A stretch of DNA of 64,000 nucleotides, from contig CM077149.1 in the NCBI GenBank assembly GCA_039583875.1, positions 21,837,194 to 21,901,193 on the forward strand. Reading direction: 5' to 3'. Positions 32,869-43,579 of this stretch are shown piece by piece (position 1 is the stretch's first letter; each line of letters starts with the position of its first letter). Position numbers and translations under genes: made by a program. The notes under the pieces are model-generated. The model was not told where the DNA came from. It made no database searches and saw only the letters and a program-made list of their open reading frames with translations. This DNA comes from Platanthera guangdongensis. Taxonomy: Eukaryota; Streptophyta; Magnoliopsida; Asparagales; Orchidaceae.

Positions 32869-35712
32869 ATGGCTCCCAAGCTCGAGGAAAACGTCAACGA
32901 AGGCTACGAACTTGTGCGCGGCACATTCGACGATGGCGATCAAGATATCAAGTCAGTGGTTACCCTAGTCAGCGATTCAGGACTAGCATACTTGGTTTCA
33001 GAACCAACCAAGATATGGAAGAAGGAAGTGCTTGAATTCCTTACTGGAGCAACTGTGGATGACTCTGGATACAGAATCAAATCCAGAGTGCATGGAACCA
33101 AGGTCAAGGTATCACCCAAAAGTCTGAGAAAGGTACTTCAGCTACCTAAGACTCAAGAAGAAGAAGAAGTTTCTACATCCAAGACCAGGGAAGCTTTGGT
33201 CTGGTGTGGTCTTGATTCTAAGATGAAGATAGGTTCAGTCTTTAATAGAAAAGGCATGAACAGTCAAGGAAAATTTCTGTCAGAGATAGTGGGTAAGGTC
33301 ATTCTCAGTAAACCTGGAGGGCATGACAGGGTGTCAGCCTCAATGTTCAATATCATGACAAGAATCATCTTCACCCTAAAAACAGATTGGTCAATGGTCA
33401 TCTATGAAAAGATCAAGGAAAGTCTGAAGAAGCCCAATCTGGGCAGAATTATAAGTCTCTACCTGGCTGGTACAATACCAGAGGTAATGAGCACTGCTGC
33501 AGGTAGCAAAATCAACCACATGAGAAAGATGGATATGAGGATCTTTTCAAGGTGTGAAAGAGTGTTGTCCAAGGAAGTGGCAACCCTAGAAAAGCCAGTA
33601 TCTGCAAAAGAAATTCCTCCTAAGAAGAAGAGAAAGACTGTGCAAGTGGCACAAGAGTCCTCAAGCAGTTCTGAGAATGAAGAACAGGTGGTGTTCACAC
33701 CTGATGATCAGGAGGAAGAGACAGTAGTCAAGTCTCCTGCTCCTCAAGAGACTGCTGAGATCCAGGGGGAGCTGCCTCATGCTAGCCCCATCCATAGGGA
33801 TCACAGCCAGGGGGAGCTTCCAGTAGTAGAAGAACCATCTACTCTGGACAGTGAGCAAGCCACCATCATTATTCAAGAGGTACTCACTGACTTAAAAACT
33901 TTAGAATATCTTATAGAAGATGCTGATTTGTCTGATGTTCCTCAGCAAACTCAGCTACCTAGCCAAGCTCCAGATGTTGTTCTTGAAGACACATCTGCTG
34001 TTGTGCAAAATGTTCCAGATACTACTCAAGTAGTTGAAGAACCAAGTACTTCTCCTGCACAGTCACCTCCTGAATACACAATGGAAGACCTCTTTCTGAA
34101 TTTAGATCAAGAGGATTTTGACATGGACAAGGTTGCTGCTGAAGATAAGAGTGCTGCTGCTGAGGGGGAGCACATGTCAGTTCAGGATGAGCCTTTAAGG
34201 CCAGAGACTGAGAAGGCACTTGATGTGCAAGCAGACAAACCTGAGAACCCTAAGAATAGAGTTGATATTACCAGCACTTCTGCCTCTGAGGATGAGGAGA
34301 GTGCTAGGGCCAAGAAGAAGAAAATCTATGTTTTTAAAAGAAGAAGTCAGAATTACAAGAAATCCCTACAATCCATTGCCCCACAGCCTATAGTTCAACA
34401 AGCCCCAACTGCTGACTATAGTGCTTTACTGATTGCACTACAGATCAAAATGGATGAACAAAGGAAAGCCATAGAGGCTTATGTTGATGCAGGGCACAGA
34501 TCATTACAGTTTGATCTTGCTCAAGATATAAAATCTATAAGGTTTGAGATGAATCTCAACAAGAAAGAAATGACTGACTGCTTCCACAAGGGTGGGAATG
34601 CAGTAGTTTATTTGGCTACTCACCAGGAGAAGATCAAGACTCAGGTAGATGATATAGCATTAAAACAAGAATATGTGCTGGAGAATCAGTTAAGAATGAA
34701 TGATAATTTGACTGCCTCCCACAATGCTATAGTCACTGAATTGAAGAATAAGACTGCTGAATCTTCTACATCTGCTGCTGCCAAGGCTGATTTTGATAAA
34801 GTCTTTCAAGCTGAGATTTCTGCTGTCAAGACTGTCATTCAAGATTCCTAGAAGGCCATCTCTGAACAGCTCACTAAGCTCAAACCTTACTTTAAGGATG
34901 GCATCAGGTACTTGGACAGTCAGATTAGATTTCAAAAGGATGATGTAAGAGACCATGTGGCCCAAGAAGTCATAAAGGGGGAGAGAGTATTAGTCAAGGC
35001 TAGCTCTGACCATACAAAATGGATATCTAACTCCATCAGAGCTACTCTAGGCTATCCTTCACTCTGTGATGATGATAATGTTGCTGAATCAGGGATTCAA
35101 AGTGCATATCTTGGAGGTGAGCGACCAGAGGTAGCTCAAGTGATTTATCCACCTCCAGATTTTGAAATGATTCATGCAGATGTCAGCACAATGTATAGCC
35201 CAACTGCAGGAAAGTCAAATGTTGTTCTGGAAAAGGTTGTTCAACCTATTACTGCAGCTATGCAAGAGGCATTAGAAAAAGAAGAAGAGACAAGACTGTC
35301 AAAGAAGAGGTTTAGGGAACTAGCAGAACAAAAGCCAGATTTTGAACAGTGGAGCCCTACCTCTAGGAATATAATTCTAACTGCCTGGAAAGCTTCCAAA
35401 GACAACATGAATGACAGGAACAAGTGGTTCTCAGAAGCAGAATGGAGGAAGCATGAGATCAGGCAGGAAGCCATTGTCTAGTACAGAAGAAAGGCTAAGT
35501 TAGGAAAGCTACCTCCTACTGCAGTGGAGCCTAGCAAGTACTTTCCTAAGCCCTATCATTATTTTGAGAGGCAGAAAATCAAGGCTGAAGAACAAAAGAA
35601 GAAGGACTCAAAAGGCAAGAAGCCTCCTGATGCTGAGCCTACTGCTGCTGCTGTCAAGGCTAAAGTCAAATCTGGCAAAGGAATTGTTATTAAAGAACCT
35701 GATCAGAAATAG
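32869..35712 (+). pseudogene. Third ORF of the Sirevirus-like element: about 947-codon nuclear-type protein, two TAG stops
   Basis: One frame throughout, interrupted only by TAG at 34849-34851 and 35479-35481. Residues about 40-210 form a folded-looking domain (WKKEVLEFLTGATVDDSGYR, MNSQGKFLSEIVGKVIL, SASMFNIMTRIIFTL, LGRIISLYLAGTIP). It resembles, by my reading, the 'putative plant transposon protein' domain found in other plant retroelement accessory ORFs. A basic PPKKKRK at about 250 looks like a classical nuclear signal, followed by a SSSSSENEE acidic patch. A long acidic, Pro/Gln-rich linker comes next, then a second basic cluster (RAKKKKIYVFKRRSQNYKK, about 480). A helical coiled-coil region (about 520-700) leads to a Lys-rich tail. 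No transmembrane segment is evident, so it does not look like an envelope protein. Start chosen at the first ATG after the TATA box. Role unknown. Confidence 0.8.
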
Positions 35713-35987
35713 ATTATGAATTAAACTTGATGCTTATTGTAATCTTTTAAGTGAAAAACATTGTTGTACACCATTGAAAATGTATAAGGAACAATATTGG
35801 AACAATATATGATAAATATAGTATGATTGTTCTGAAATGTGTCTGTTTCTTATTTGTTCTGCAAATGTGTATATGTGTGAAGTTTTACATATTCATGTTA
35901 ACCCTGCTGATTATAATCTGCTTTACATCATTTTGTAATTTTTAATTATGGATGGTGTATATCATTGACTAAGGGTTATGACTTCTC
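35713..35987 (+). other. 3' untranslated region of the Sirevirus-like element
   Basis: AT-rich DNA between the third ORF and the PPT, with TTGTAATC and AATGTATAAG polyadenylation-like words. No further ORF. Confidence 0.6.
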
Positions 35988-36002
35988 CAAATAGGGGGAG
36001 AT
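35988..36002 (+). other. Polypurine tract of the Sirevirus-like element
   Basis: AAATAGGGGGAGAT directly before the 3' LTR (TGTTGGG at 36003). Similar AGGGGGAG words lie inside coding regions at about 30609, 33766, 33808, 34164 and 34978. Confidence 0.9.
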
Positions 36003-38209
36003 TGTTGGGTACATTGGTCAAATGTACCTGATTTGAAGAAGCCTCACCCAACTCAATGATATACATCATGATGTATTTGATGTATGTTTGAGTTACTTGT
36101 GCAGGTTAGGTATTCACTGGACTGAAGCTAAAACTTTCTAAGTCCATGTGTCGACACCCAGAGGGAAAGTGTCGACACTTGAGAAAGCTTGTGTCGACAC
36201 CCAGACAAGCAGTGTCGACACTTGAAGAAGATGTGTCGACACCTGGGATGCAGAGTCGACACCAGACATAAAGTGTCGACACAAGGAGCTGTGTCGACAC
36301 TCAGTGAAGAAGAATGCAGAGAAGCAGTGTCGACACTTAGCAGAAGTGTCGACACCTAGAAGAGCTGTGTCTACACCAGAAAGTGTCGACACTTGGAGTT
36401 GTGTCGACACTCAGCAAAATTCTGCAGAGACTAAGTGCAAGTGTCGACACTTAGCACAATGTGTCGACACTTAAACAAAAGAGTCAACACTTGAAGTATG
36501 TGTCGACACTCAGCACAATGTGTCGACACACAACCAAAAGAGTCAACACTTGAAGTATGTGTCGACACTCAGCACAATGTGTCGACACACAACCAAAAGA
36601 GTCAACACTTGAAGTATGTGTCGACACTCAACACAATGTGTCGACACACAACCAGAAGAGTCAACACTTGAAGAAAGTGTCGACACCCAGCACAATGTGT
36701 CGACACTCAGTTGAAGACTCAAAGAAAGTGTCGACACATGAAGCTGTGTCGACACTTAGCAAAGAACAGAAATATCTACAAAAATATTCTAAGTACAAGT
36801 GTCGACACTAAGGGAATGTGTCGACACTCAGCTGAAGAATCTATATTGAAGACTTGTGTCGACACCAAGAAGCAGTGTCGACACTTGACAGTTTCAACAC
36901 ATGAAGATGTGTCGACACAAAGGAGATGTGTCGACACTTAGAAGAATTTAACAAGTTACAGAAGATCAAGTACTTGTGTCGACACTCAATTCCAAGTGTC
37001 GACACCTGAATAAGAATCTGTGTCGAGACATACAAGGAGTTGTGTCGACACCTTGTAGACTTGTGTCGACACTTACACAGCATGTGTCGACATTTGGCCT
37101 ATAAGTGTCGATACTTAAGAACAGAAAGTCTCGACACTATCTGACAGTTAGAGAATTTCAAGAATTGACTGGATGACGTGACAGCTGTCGTTCCAGCCGG
37201 TCTACAGCACTTGTCAGAGATCTCAGAAGTCAGTTATGAACCGGACCAGCCGGTTACCATGAAGAAGGCCTATAAATAGGCACAGACTGTTTACAGAAAA
37301 AAAGGTTGTCGTTGTTGTTGTGAAGAGTTAACAGAAGAAGATTAAGTTCTGATTGAGTTCAGATTAATCTAAGAGATTTGTTCAAGTGGTTGCTGATCAA
37401 GTTATCCAAGTGATACAAATCAAGAAGATCGTGCTGTCCAACGGCAGATCTAAGAAGTTGGAGAGAGAGAGCTCCAATCAAGAATTCAGTCTTTGGAACT
37501 AGGCTGAGAAGAAGGATTCAGAAGCATCTGGATCTTAAGAAGCAGAGGTCAAGGAACAACTGCAGAGGATTCAGACTTATTCAGTTCTACTCAAGAAGCT
37601 TTGAAGGAAGCTAAGTCAGTTTGGATCTATCTGAGTTCTTCCAAGAACTCAGCAAGAAACTCTCAACTCCTCTCTTATTTTCTGAGTTGTTGAGTTATTT
37701 GTTGTAATACTATTTTAACATGTAGGATCTTTGGATCTGAGTGCATTGTAAGCCTAAATTTATAAAGGCTGACGGTAGGGCTTGATAGCCTGAGTGTAGT
37801 AGTTGAAGAACTCTGAGTGTAGGCCTTGATTGGCTGAGTGTAGGCCTCGGTGGCTGAGTGTAGGCCTTTGTGGCTGAGTGTAGGCTTTGGAGAAAGCTGA
37901 GGTGTAAGGCTTTGGGCCTGAGGTGTAGGAACCTATTTGGGTTCTGAGACAGTGGAGAAGTTTGGCCGAATCTAGTACACTGCTAGATAGGCGAAGGGGG
38001 AAAGTGGATGTACCCAAAGATTGGGAACCACTATAAATCACTGTGTGCTGTGCTGTGAATGTGCTGTGTATGTTTGATTATTGCTGATTGCTGTAATAGA
38101 CTACTTAGAAATCTGTGATATAACTGTTTGGCTGCCAACAAAGTTAGAAAAGGATTAGGTCACCTATTCACCCCCCCCCCCTCTAGGTGTTTAGGTACCA
38201 TATCTTTCA
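36003..38209 (+). repeat. 3' LTR of the Sirevirus-like element (2207 bp)
   Basis: Nearly identical to 24812-27021. Observed differences include T/C at the 36209 region, ACTGTCGACA versus AGTGTCGACA, CATACTTAAG-type changes near 37110 and a shorter C run (about 11 versus 13). It carries the palindrome array at 36148-37126 and a TATA box at 37271-37279. Confidence 0.95.
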
Positions 38210-38214
38210 CTGAG

Positions 38215-38431
38215 GCTGCTGGCTGGTGTTGGGAAGCGGATTCAGCAATGATGTTGCCATGTGTTCAATGATCATGTTTGTTGATAAAGGTGGGCTCCGT
38301 TGTGATGTTGCCATGTGTCTAGAGATTCATTTCGATTGTAAATTGAAGAGCTGTGGTAAAGTCATATGTTGTCATGTGTTAAAATCAGGATGGATCATTA
38401 ATGCTGAGCTGAACGTGTCAGCATCCCAACA
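38215..38431 (-). repeat. 5' LTR of the chromovirus, second part (after the copia insertion)
   Basis: GCTGCTGGCTGGTG .. CATCCCAACA matches 19334-19551 closely, proving that the copia element landed inside this LTR. Followed by the outer TSD ATGGG (38432-38436). Confidence 0.93.
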
Positions 38432-38436
38432 ATGGG

Positions 38437-40524
38437 TGACGATCATCCCGTAGATCGATTTCAACGCATTTGGTTTTCTTGGGGCCGGCGACACTGTAGC
38501 TAATACAGAAACATTGACGACCACTTTGTTCGCTGCCTTTGGAGATGGGGACCCGATGCCTGAGGTGATGACTTCCTCGACGAGGGGTGTGTTCTTTTTC
38601 CTGAATAGTATCTTAGTAAAATTTATTATTATTAAGGACTCACTTTCAATTCACCAGGTTGTGAAGCAGAGCCCTCTTGAAGAATGTGTGTTTGTGACAA
38701 CTTTGCAAGCTATACGGGAGGAGCTAGCGCTGATTGATGGCTAAAATTTTGAATAAATATTATTATTCAAATTTTACGAACTATAGGCAAGAACACATAT
38801 CGTTCATAGTATAGGATATTTTAGAATTAAAATATCAAGCATAGTATATTTTTGGGTCTGTTGATTGCTTCTACTCACGCAAATTAATATTATTTTATAG
38901 AAATATAAAATGGGTAATTTTCTAAAGAAATAATGAAAGAGAAAATTAGAAAGAGAGCATTTGATCGGGAATCCTTCTTAAGCAAAATAAATCGTAAATC
39001 ACAAATTCAGAAGTAAAGATTGAGAAGAATTCGACCGTGGAGGTTACCAAATCAAGATAGAGCCTCTCAAAAGAGAACTACCAACTAACCTTAAGTTGAT
39101 TGATTAAGACCCCTTGGCTAGTTGAAATCTCTAAGCTTGCTTTTGTCGGTAAACCCCACTATTGGATTTGACTCTATTCCGGAAGATTTATGTCATACTC
39201 TCTCGATGAGTTCATGCAACTCCTTTTAGCAATAAGTGATCTACTCGTAATCACGGATCTCTCGATCAAGTAGAATACATATCAAGACTTGATTTTCATA
39301 CAACGGAAATATGAAACCAATATAATAAAATCAAAGGTGAATTGTAATTTTCCAAACAAAAGCTATGAAAGAGAGATTATGAAATAAGTTAACTCAAAAA
39401 TTCATCCAATCAAAAGCTATAAAATTAGCTAATCATGATAAAAGAAAATAATATTTTATAACTAAGGAAATTACAAGTGCATAAAATGTAAAGACTAAGC
39501 TAGGAATTGAAATTGCAAAACTAAAAAAAAGTTACAATGAGTAAAATGCAGGAAATTGAACTAAAAAATGATCCAAATCGAAGCAAGGACTAGATCCTTT
39601 TCACCATGGCAGCAGCTAGGATTTTATAGGTAAAAAATATGAAGTCATGTCCTTAGGTCACGTCTGTGACCTAGGGCACGTAAGGTATGAAACCGTCATC
39701 TTGAAAGCTCCGGAACGTTGGGAGAAAACTTGCAAAATCCACAAATCAGCGCTACGCCCTAGGTCAAGCCCGTGACCTAGGGCGTGTCTAGACTTGGTTA
39801 GCAAACAGTGGGAAATGGCGTGATTTGTAATCAATTTGGCTGTTTCGGGAGAGGTCACGCCCCTTGGTGATCGCAAGAAAATAGTGAACTTTGACCCGCG
39901 CAGTCCCGGTCGCGTGGTTTTTTACCCGGTTGAGGGGTTTTCCCATGTAAAAACTTCATGTGTATGATGATCTATCTCATTAACTGTGTGCGCGTTCGAT
40001 CATTCTGGGAGCAAAGGAGGTCGAGGTTATTCTGGTCTGATCGGGACGTTGAGTTAGACCGCAAAAATCTAAAAATTAAAACTAACAAATTTTGAAGAGA
40101 CATAAAATAAAGAAATACATAAAATAACTCTTTAAAAAGCATATAAATAAAACTCATAATTAAAAATACTTTGTCTAAATGAAGATAAAGTTTCGAGGAA
40201 TTTAATATTACAAAATTTATTTTATTAGAAACTCTTTTTAACAAGTTTTTTCAAGTTTTTCAAGATTATGGATTTTATATTAAAATAAAATAAATACATA
40301 AATATTTTTTTATTCTTGGACTTCCCAAGGGATACCCAATGACAATCTCGCAAGATACTAGGCAGTTTTGTGGGATGAAAGCTCAACCCAACCCTTTCGC
40401 AAGAAATTATATTTTTAAACTTTTATAATTTTGTACAATTTTTGAAAGATTTCTATTTTTTTGGATTTTTTTATATACAACAAAATAAAACGAAATCACC
40501 CTCATACATAAAAATAAAGATTAT
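38437..40524. other. Non-coding AT-rich DNA, probably decayed LTR or internal retroelement sequence
   Basis: Right flank of the chromovirus. Contains GTCACG/CGTGAC-type words (AGGTCACGTCTGTGACCT near 39655, AGGTCAAGCCCGTGACCT near 39762, GGTCACGCCCC near 39852) like those of the LTR at 7035-7560. The 39900-39960 part shares scattered blocks (GTGGTTTTTTACC, GGGTTTTCC) with 43225-43260, suggesting that a unit longer than LTR A/B is duplicated. No gene supported apart from the uncertain open frame at 38514. Confidence 0.4.
38514..38744 (+). other. Unrecognised short open frame with an exon-like end
   Basis: 76 codons. The last part (VVKQSPLEECVFVTTLQAIR to a TAA) follows a T/A-rich stretch ending TTCACCAG, which looks like a plant 3' splice site. 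It may be a captured terminal exon or the remnant of the Tat-like element's upstream region. I recognise no family. Confidence 0.2.
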
Positions 40525-41080
40525 TGTACAATCACCGTATTTGCTGAGTGGGCCCCCGACAAGTTTAGGCTATTGTGGGGCATTCAGGCCCAAGAAGATC
40601 AGATTGGCGAATGAGGAAAGCTAACCTGCACTCGCTCAGTGCCCAAAGGAGCACTCGCCCAGACTAGTAAGAAAGCAATCAGGCCCTCAGGCGAGTGCGT
40701 TTAGCTCCTTAGAACAACAGAGTTTGCCTGTTAGCAGAGCACTTTGGGCTACATATAGCTGTTTAGAATAATGAAGTTGTGTTATTTGCATGTCAGACTT
40801 TGAAATCTATAAATAGACCCAAGGGGTACCTCAGAAGACAAGCTTTTCAGTTTTCTAGTTCTCTGATCTTCTTGTGTTTTCTAAGGTGCCCTTAGCTCAG
40901 CACTGGCTAAGGAGTAGAAGCACTCTAAGATCTTTCAGGTGTGTGGTGAGACCTCCATGTTGGAGCCTTGGGTCAGTTTTGAGTTATAAGTCTTCGATCA
41001 GCCAAGCTTGTTAGGAGAATTGTGAAATCACCACTTCCCCAAGGGTTTGAACTCCTCAGAAGCCGGTTCTCATTCCAACA
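40525..41080 (+). repeat. LTR-like repeat A
   Basis: TGTACAATCACCG .. CATTCCAACA. Homologous in direct orientation to 43580-44751: TGTACAA start, GAGTGG/C..CCC, ACTCGCCCAG, a TATA box with following GACCCAAGGG (40808-40816), and CTTAGCTCAGCACT..GGCTAAGGAG. It is shorter than copy B because it lacks the 41-bp tandem array. Confidence 0.7.
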
Positions 41081-43579
41081 ATTATCCTCAATGTTTATAA
41101 GTCAGGTGGGAGAGGAAGGATAAGTAAATAAAGTGTCGAATAAGTAAATTGCAAGAAAAATAAAAACAACCAAGGGGTGCCTTTCAAGAGCACTTTCTTT
41201 TTCTCATTTTTAGCTAGACAGTTATTATTAGTTAAAAGAAAATAAAAATAAAAGTGCACAAGAAACTCTCTTAATTCACGCTTAGATGAATGTGTCAATG
41301 TGAGTCACTCGACTACTCCAGTTAAATGTTGATTCTTCTTTTAATCTCCGTTTGCTTGAGAATGCAAATCCAAATCACTTATACATACCTGAGGTATTTA
41401 GATTTTTATAGATGAGGAGAAAATGGATCGTCGAAGATGTTTGGTTGTAACGCCTCGCCTTCTATATGAGAATCGTTAGAATTAAAAGAATCAAAATATA
41501 GCGAATCAGAAAAAAATTCATAAGGAGTTTCCTGTCAAAATATATGATTAAGCTTTGGTTACTTATTTTTTAAAATAAAATTTTCATTTGAAAATTCTAG
41601 TGAATTACCAAGAGAAATAAATTCATTGGACTCAAAATGTTCATGAATTTCATTTTCAACATAAATTGGAAAATTTTGTGAAAATTCATGACATAAAATA
41701 AGACCAAGGAGGAGATCCTCTATTTTGTTCGGCATGCCCTAAACATAAATAAATTTTTGGTAAAGCAAACTTTCTTGATCTTCGGAATAAGAAATTATGG
41801 GTTTATAAAAAAAATCATGTTCTTGAGTTCCTGAGTAACTAAATTATCCAAACGGAGAAAGTGCATTAGAATAAAAATTGCTCACTTCAAACTTTTGGGG
41901 CAAAGATCTAATTGAGTTTGTGAAAATTTCTCAAAATTTGATGAAAAGGCTTGTGGTGCAAAAGGAGAAGAAAAAATTTTGGATGTAAAGAATTATCTTT
42001 ATTGCTCGCGTAACTATCTGGGTGATCTTGGCACAATGAATAATGCACATCGGAGGTAGAAGAAAAATTATTCTCATGAAAATTAGAAAATTTATTTTCA
42101 TTAAAGCAGGAAAAATTATTCTCATAAGAAGTGGAAAAATTATCTCATAAGAAGTGGAAATATTATTATCATAATAGATGGGGTCCCCCCTTGAAATTTT
42201 GAAGTCAAGTCGGCAAAACTCGGACCGAGTACACGTGAGCCCGACCAGACCGATTACGCGCATTAAAGTCACAAGCCCCGGAAACCCCCAGAGAGGAAGC
42301 TAAACCCATACACGTGCACAACAGGGTCGCGCAGGAGCGCGACTGCGCCCCATATAGCATGCGCATACATGGCCCGTGCACGGCCAGCCCGTGCGGTCGC
42401 ACCCTGCACGGTCACACCCTGCACGGTCACGCACGGCCAACCGGCAAGGTCGCACCCCTGCGCGACCGCACATGGACGGCACGCACGGCCGCGGGGCAGC
42501 GTCCCCGCGCGGCTGCACCCCCCCCCCCCCCTTGTGGTCGCGCGCACACATAGCTGCGCCCCACGCACGCGTCGGTGTCGGGCGCCTCTACCATCAACAA
42601 CCCTCGCCATCTCTGTCCGCCTCCTTCATCGCCGACCTCTGCTGCCTCCGAGCACTTACCCGAGCTGCCCGAACTGCCCGGTGGGCACTCCCATTATTTC
42701 TACAAAATTAGTGTCTAGGTGATTGAAACGGAGCACGCCATTCACAACCACAAATCACTCTCTGGTGCAATTACCACCATAATCCTCCAGAAAACAAGCA
42801 ATTCCAGATACGAGGGAGAGCTCTGAGGTTCTCAGACGGGATCGTGGACTTAGGTCAATTATTTGCTCAAGAATTCTCTTCGCTTTTCTCCTTTCGCTAA
42901 GATTTCAACATACTCCAAGTCACGTCAACCGCCTATGCGAGAACGCTCCCAACAAGGCTCTGCATTAACGAGAGAGCTCCCTCTATAAGCTCTGTGGACT
43001 TGGAGAATTTTCCAACCGAAAAGCTCCTACCATGGTTCCACGAGCTCAGCAACATTCCAAGACTGGGGCGCTTCCGTCGAGGCTTCGAGGACTTAGCCAT
43101 CTTTTCCTCATTTTTTTGTATTTTGCACCTATAACGGAGTAGAGGTTTGTCGTCCTCTAAAATCAAATCAATCTTTGTAAAAATCTGAGAAGCTAGTGGA
43201 TTTTGGCTCGACACATCTCCAGCCATGTGATTTTTTACCATTTTCGGGTTTTCCACGTCAAGAAATGCCTCCTGTCATTTGTTGTGGTTTACATTAAATG
43301 TTTGCGCGTCCGGTCTGACTCTGAGCCAATGCGGTCTGATTTCTCCAGAACAGGAAAACATCGGGTGACCCGTAACAAGAATGGGACAAATTATTTTCAT
43401 AATATAAATTTTGAGAATAAGAATAATAATAATATTCTTCACTTCGAAGATGTGCACCACAAAAATTACAAATAATTAGGTGTTTCCTTGCGGCTTCAAA
43501 TATGTTAACTTTATTTTGAAGCTCGACAATTTTCGCGGCCAAATGACATAATATTTTGGTTTAGAAAATAAAAAACTAT
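41081..43579. other. Non-coding DNA between LTR-like repeats A and B
   Basis: AT-rich except for a GC-rich island at about 42220-42720. The island has repeated CCCTGCACGGTCAC words and a poly-C run (42517-42530). Open frames on both strands of the island overlap each other and read Arg/Pro/His-rich composition; none is supported. If A and B are a 5'/3' pair this would be the internal region of a LARD. Confidence 0.45.

Larger units (their letters stand above)
24807..38214 (+). mobile_element. Young Sirevirus-like Ty1/copia element with a third ORF, TSD CTGAG
   Basis: Perfect duplication CTGAG at 24807-24811 and 38210-38214. LTRs are 24812-27021 (2210 bp) and 36003-38209 (2207 bp). I noticed only about 15-20 differences between them, so the insertion is recent. 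PBS 27024-27034, gag 27138-29180, pol 29187-32354, extra ORF 32869-35712, PPT 35988-36002. Total element length is 13,398 bp, large for copia but usual for Sireviruses. Lesions seen are one stop in pol and two in the third ORF. Confidence 0.95.
19037..38436 (-). mobile_element. Chromovirus (Ty3/gypsy, Reina-like) with TSD ATGGG, interrupted by a copia element
   Basis: Target duplication ATGGG at 19037-19041 and 38432-38436. LTRs are 19042-19551 (3') and 24546-24811 plus 38215-38431 (5', split). PBS is at 24530-24545 and the minus-strand gag-pol with a C-terminal chromodomain at 19809-24510. Without the 13.4-kb insertion (24812-38209 plus one TSD copy) the element is about 6.0 kb, normal for Reina-type elements. 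The element sits in old DNA (Tat-like pol side on the left, 38437 onward on the right). Confidence 0.93.

Noticed and set aside
42269..42722. Overlapping Arg/Pro/Ala-rich frames in the GC-rich island
   Set aside because: They occur on both strands in several frames because GC-rich DNA lacks stops; no motif recognised.
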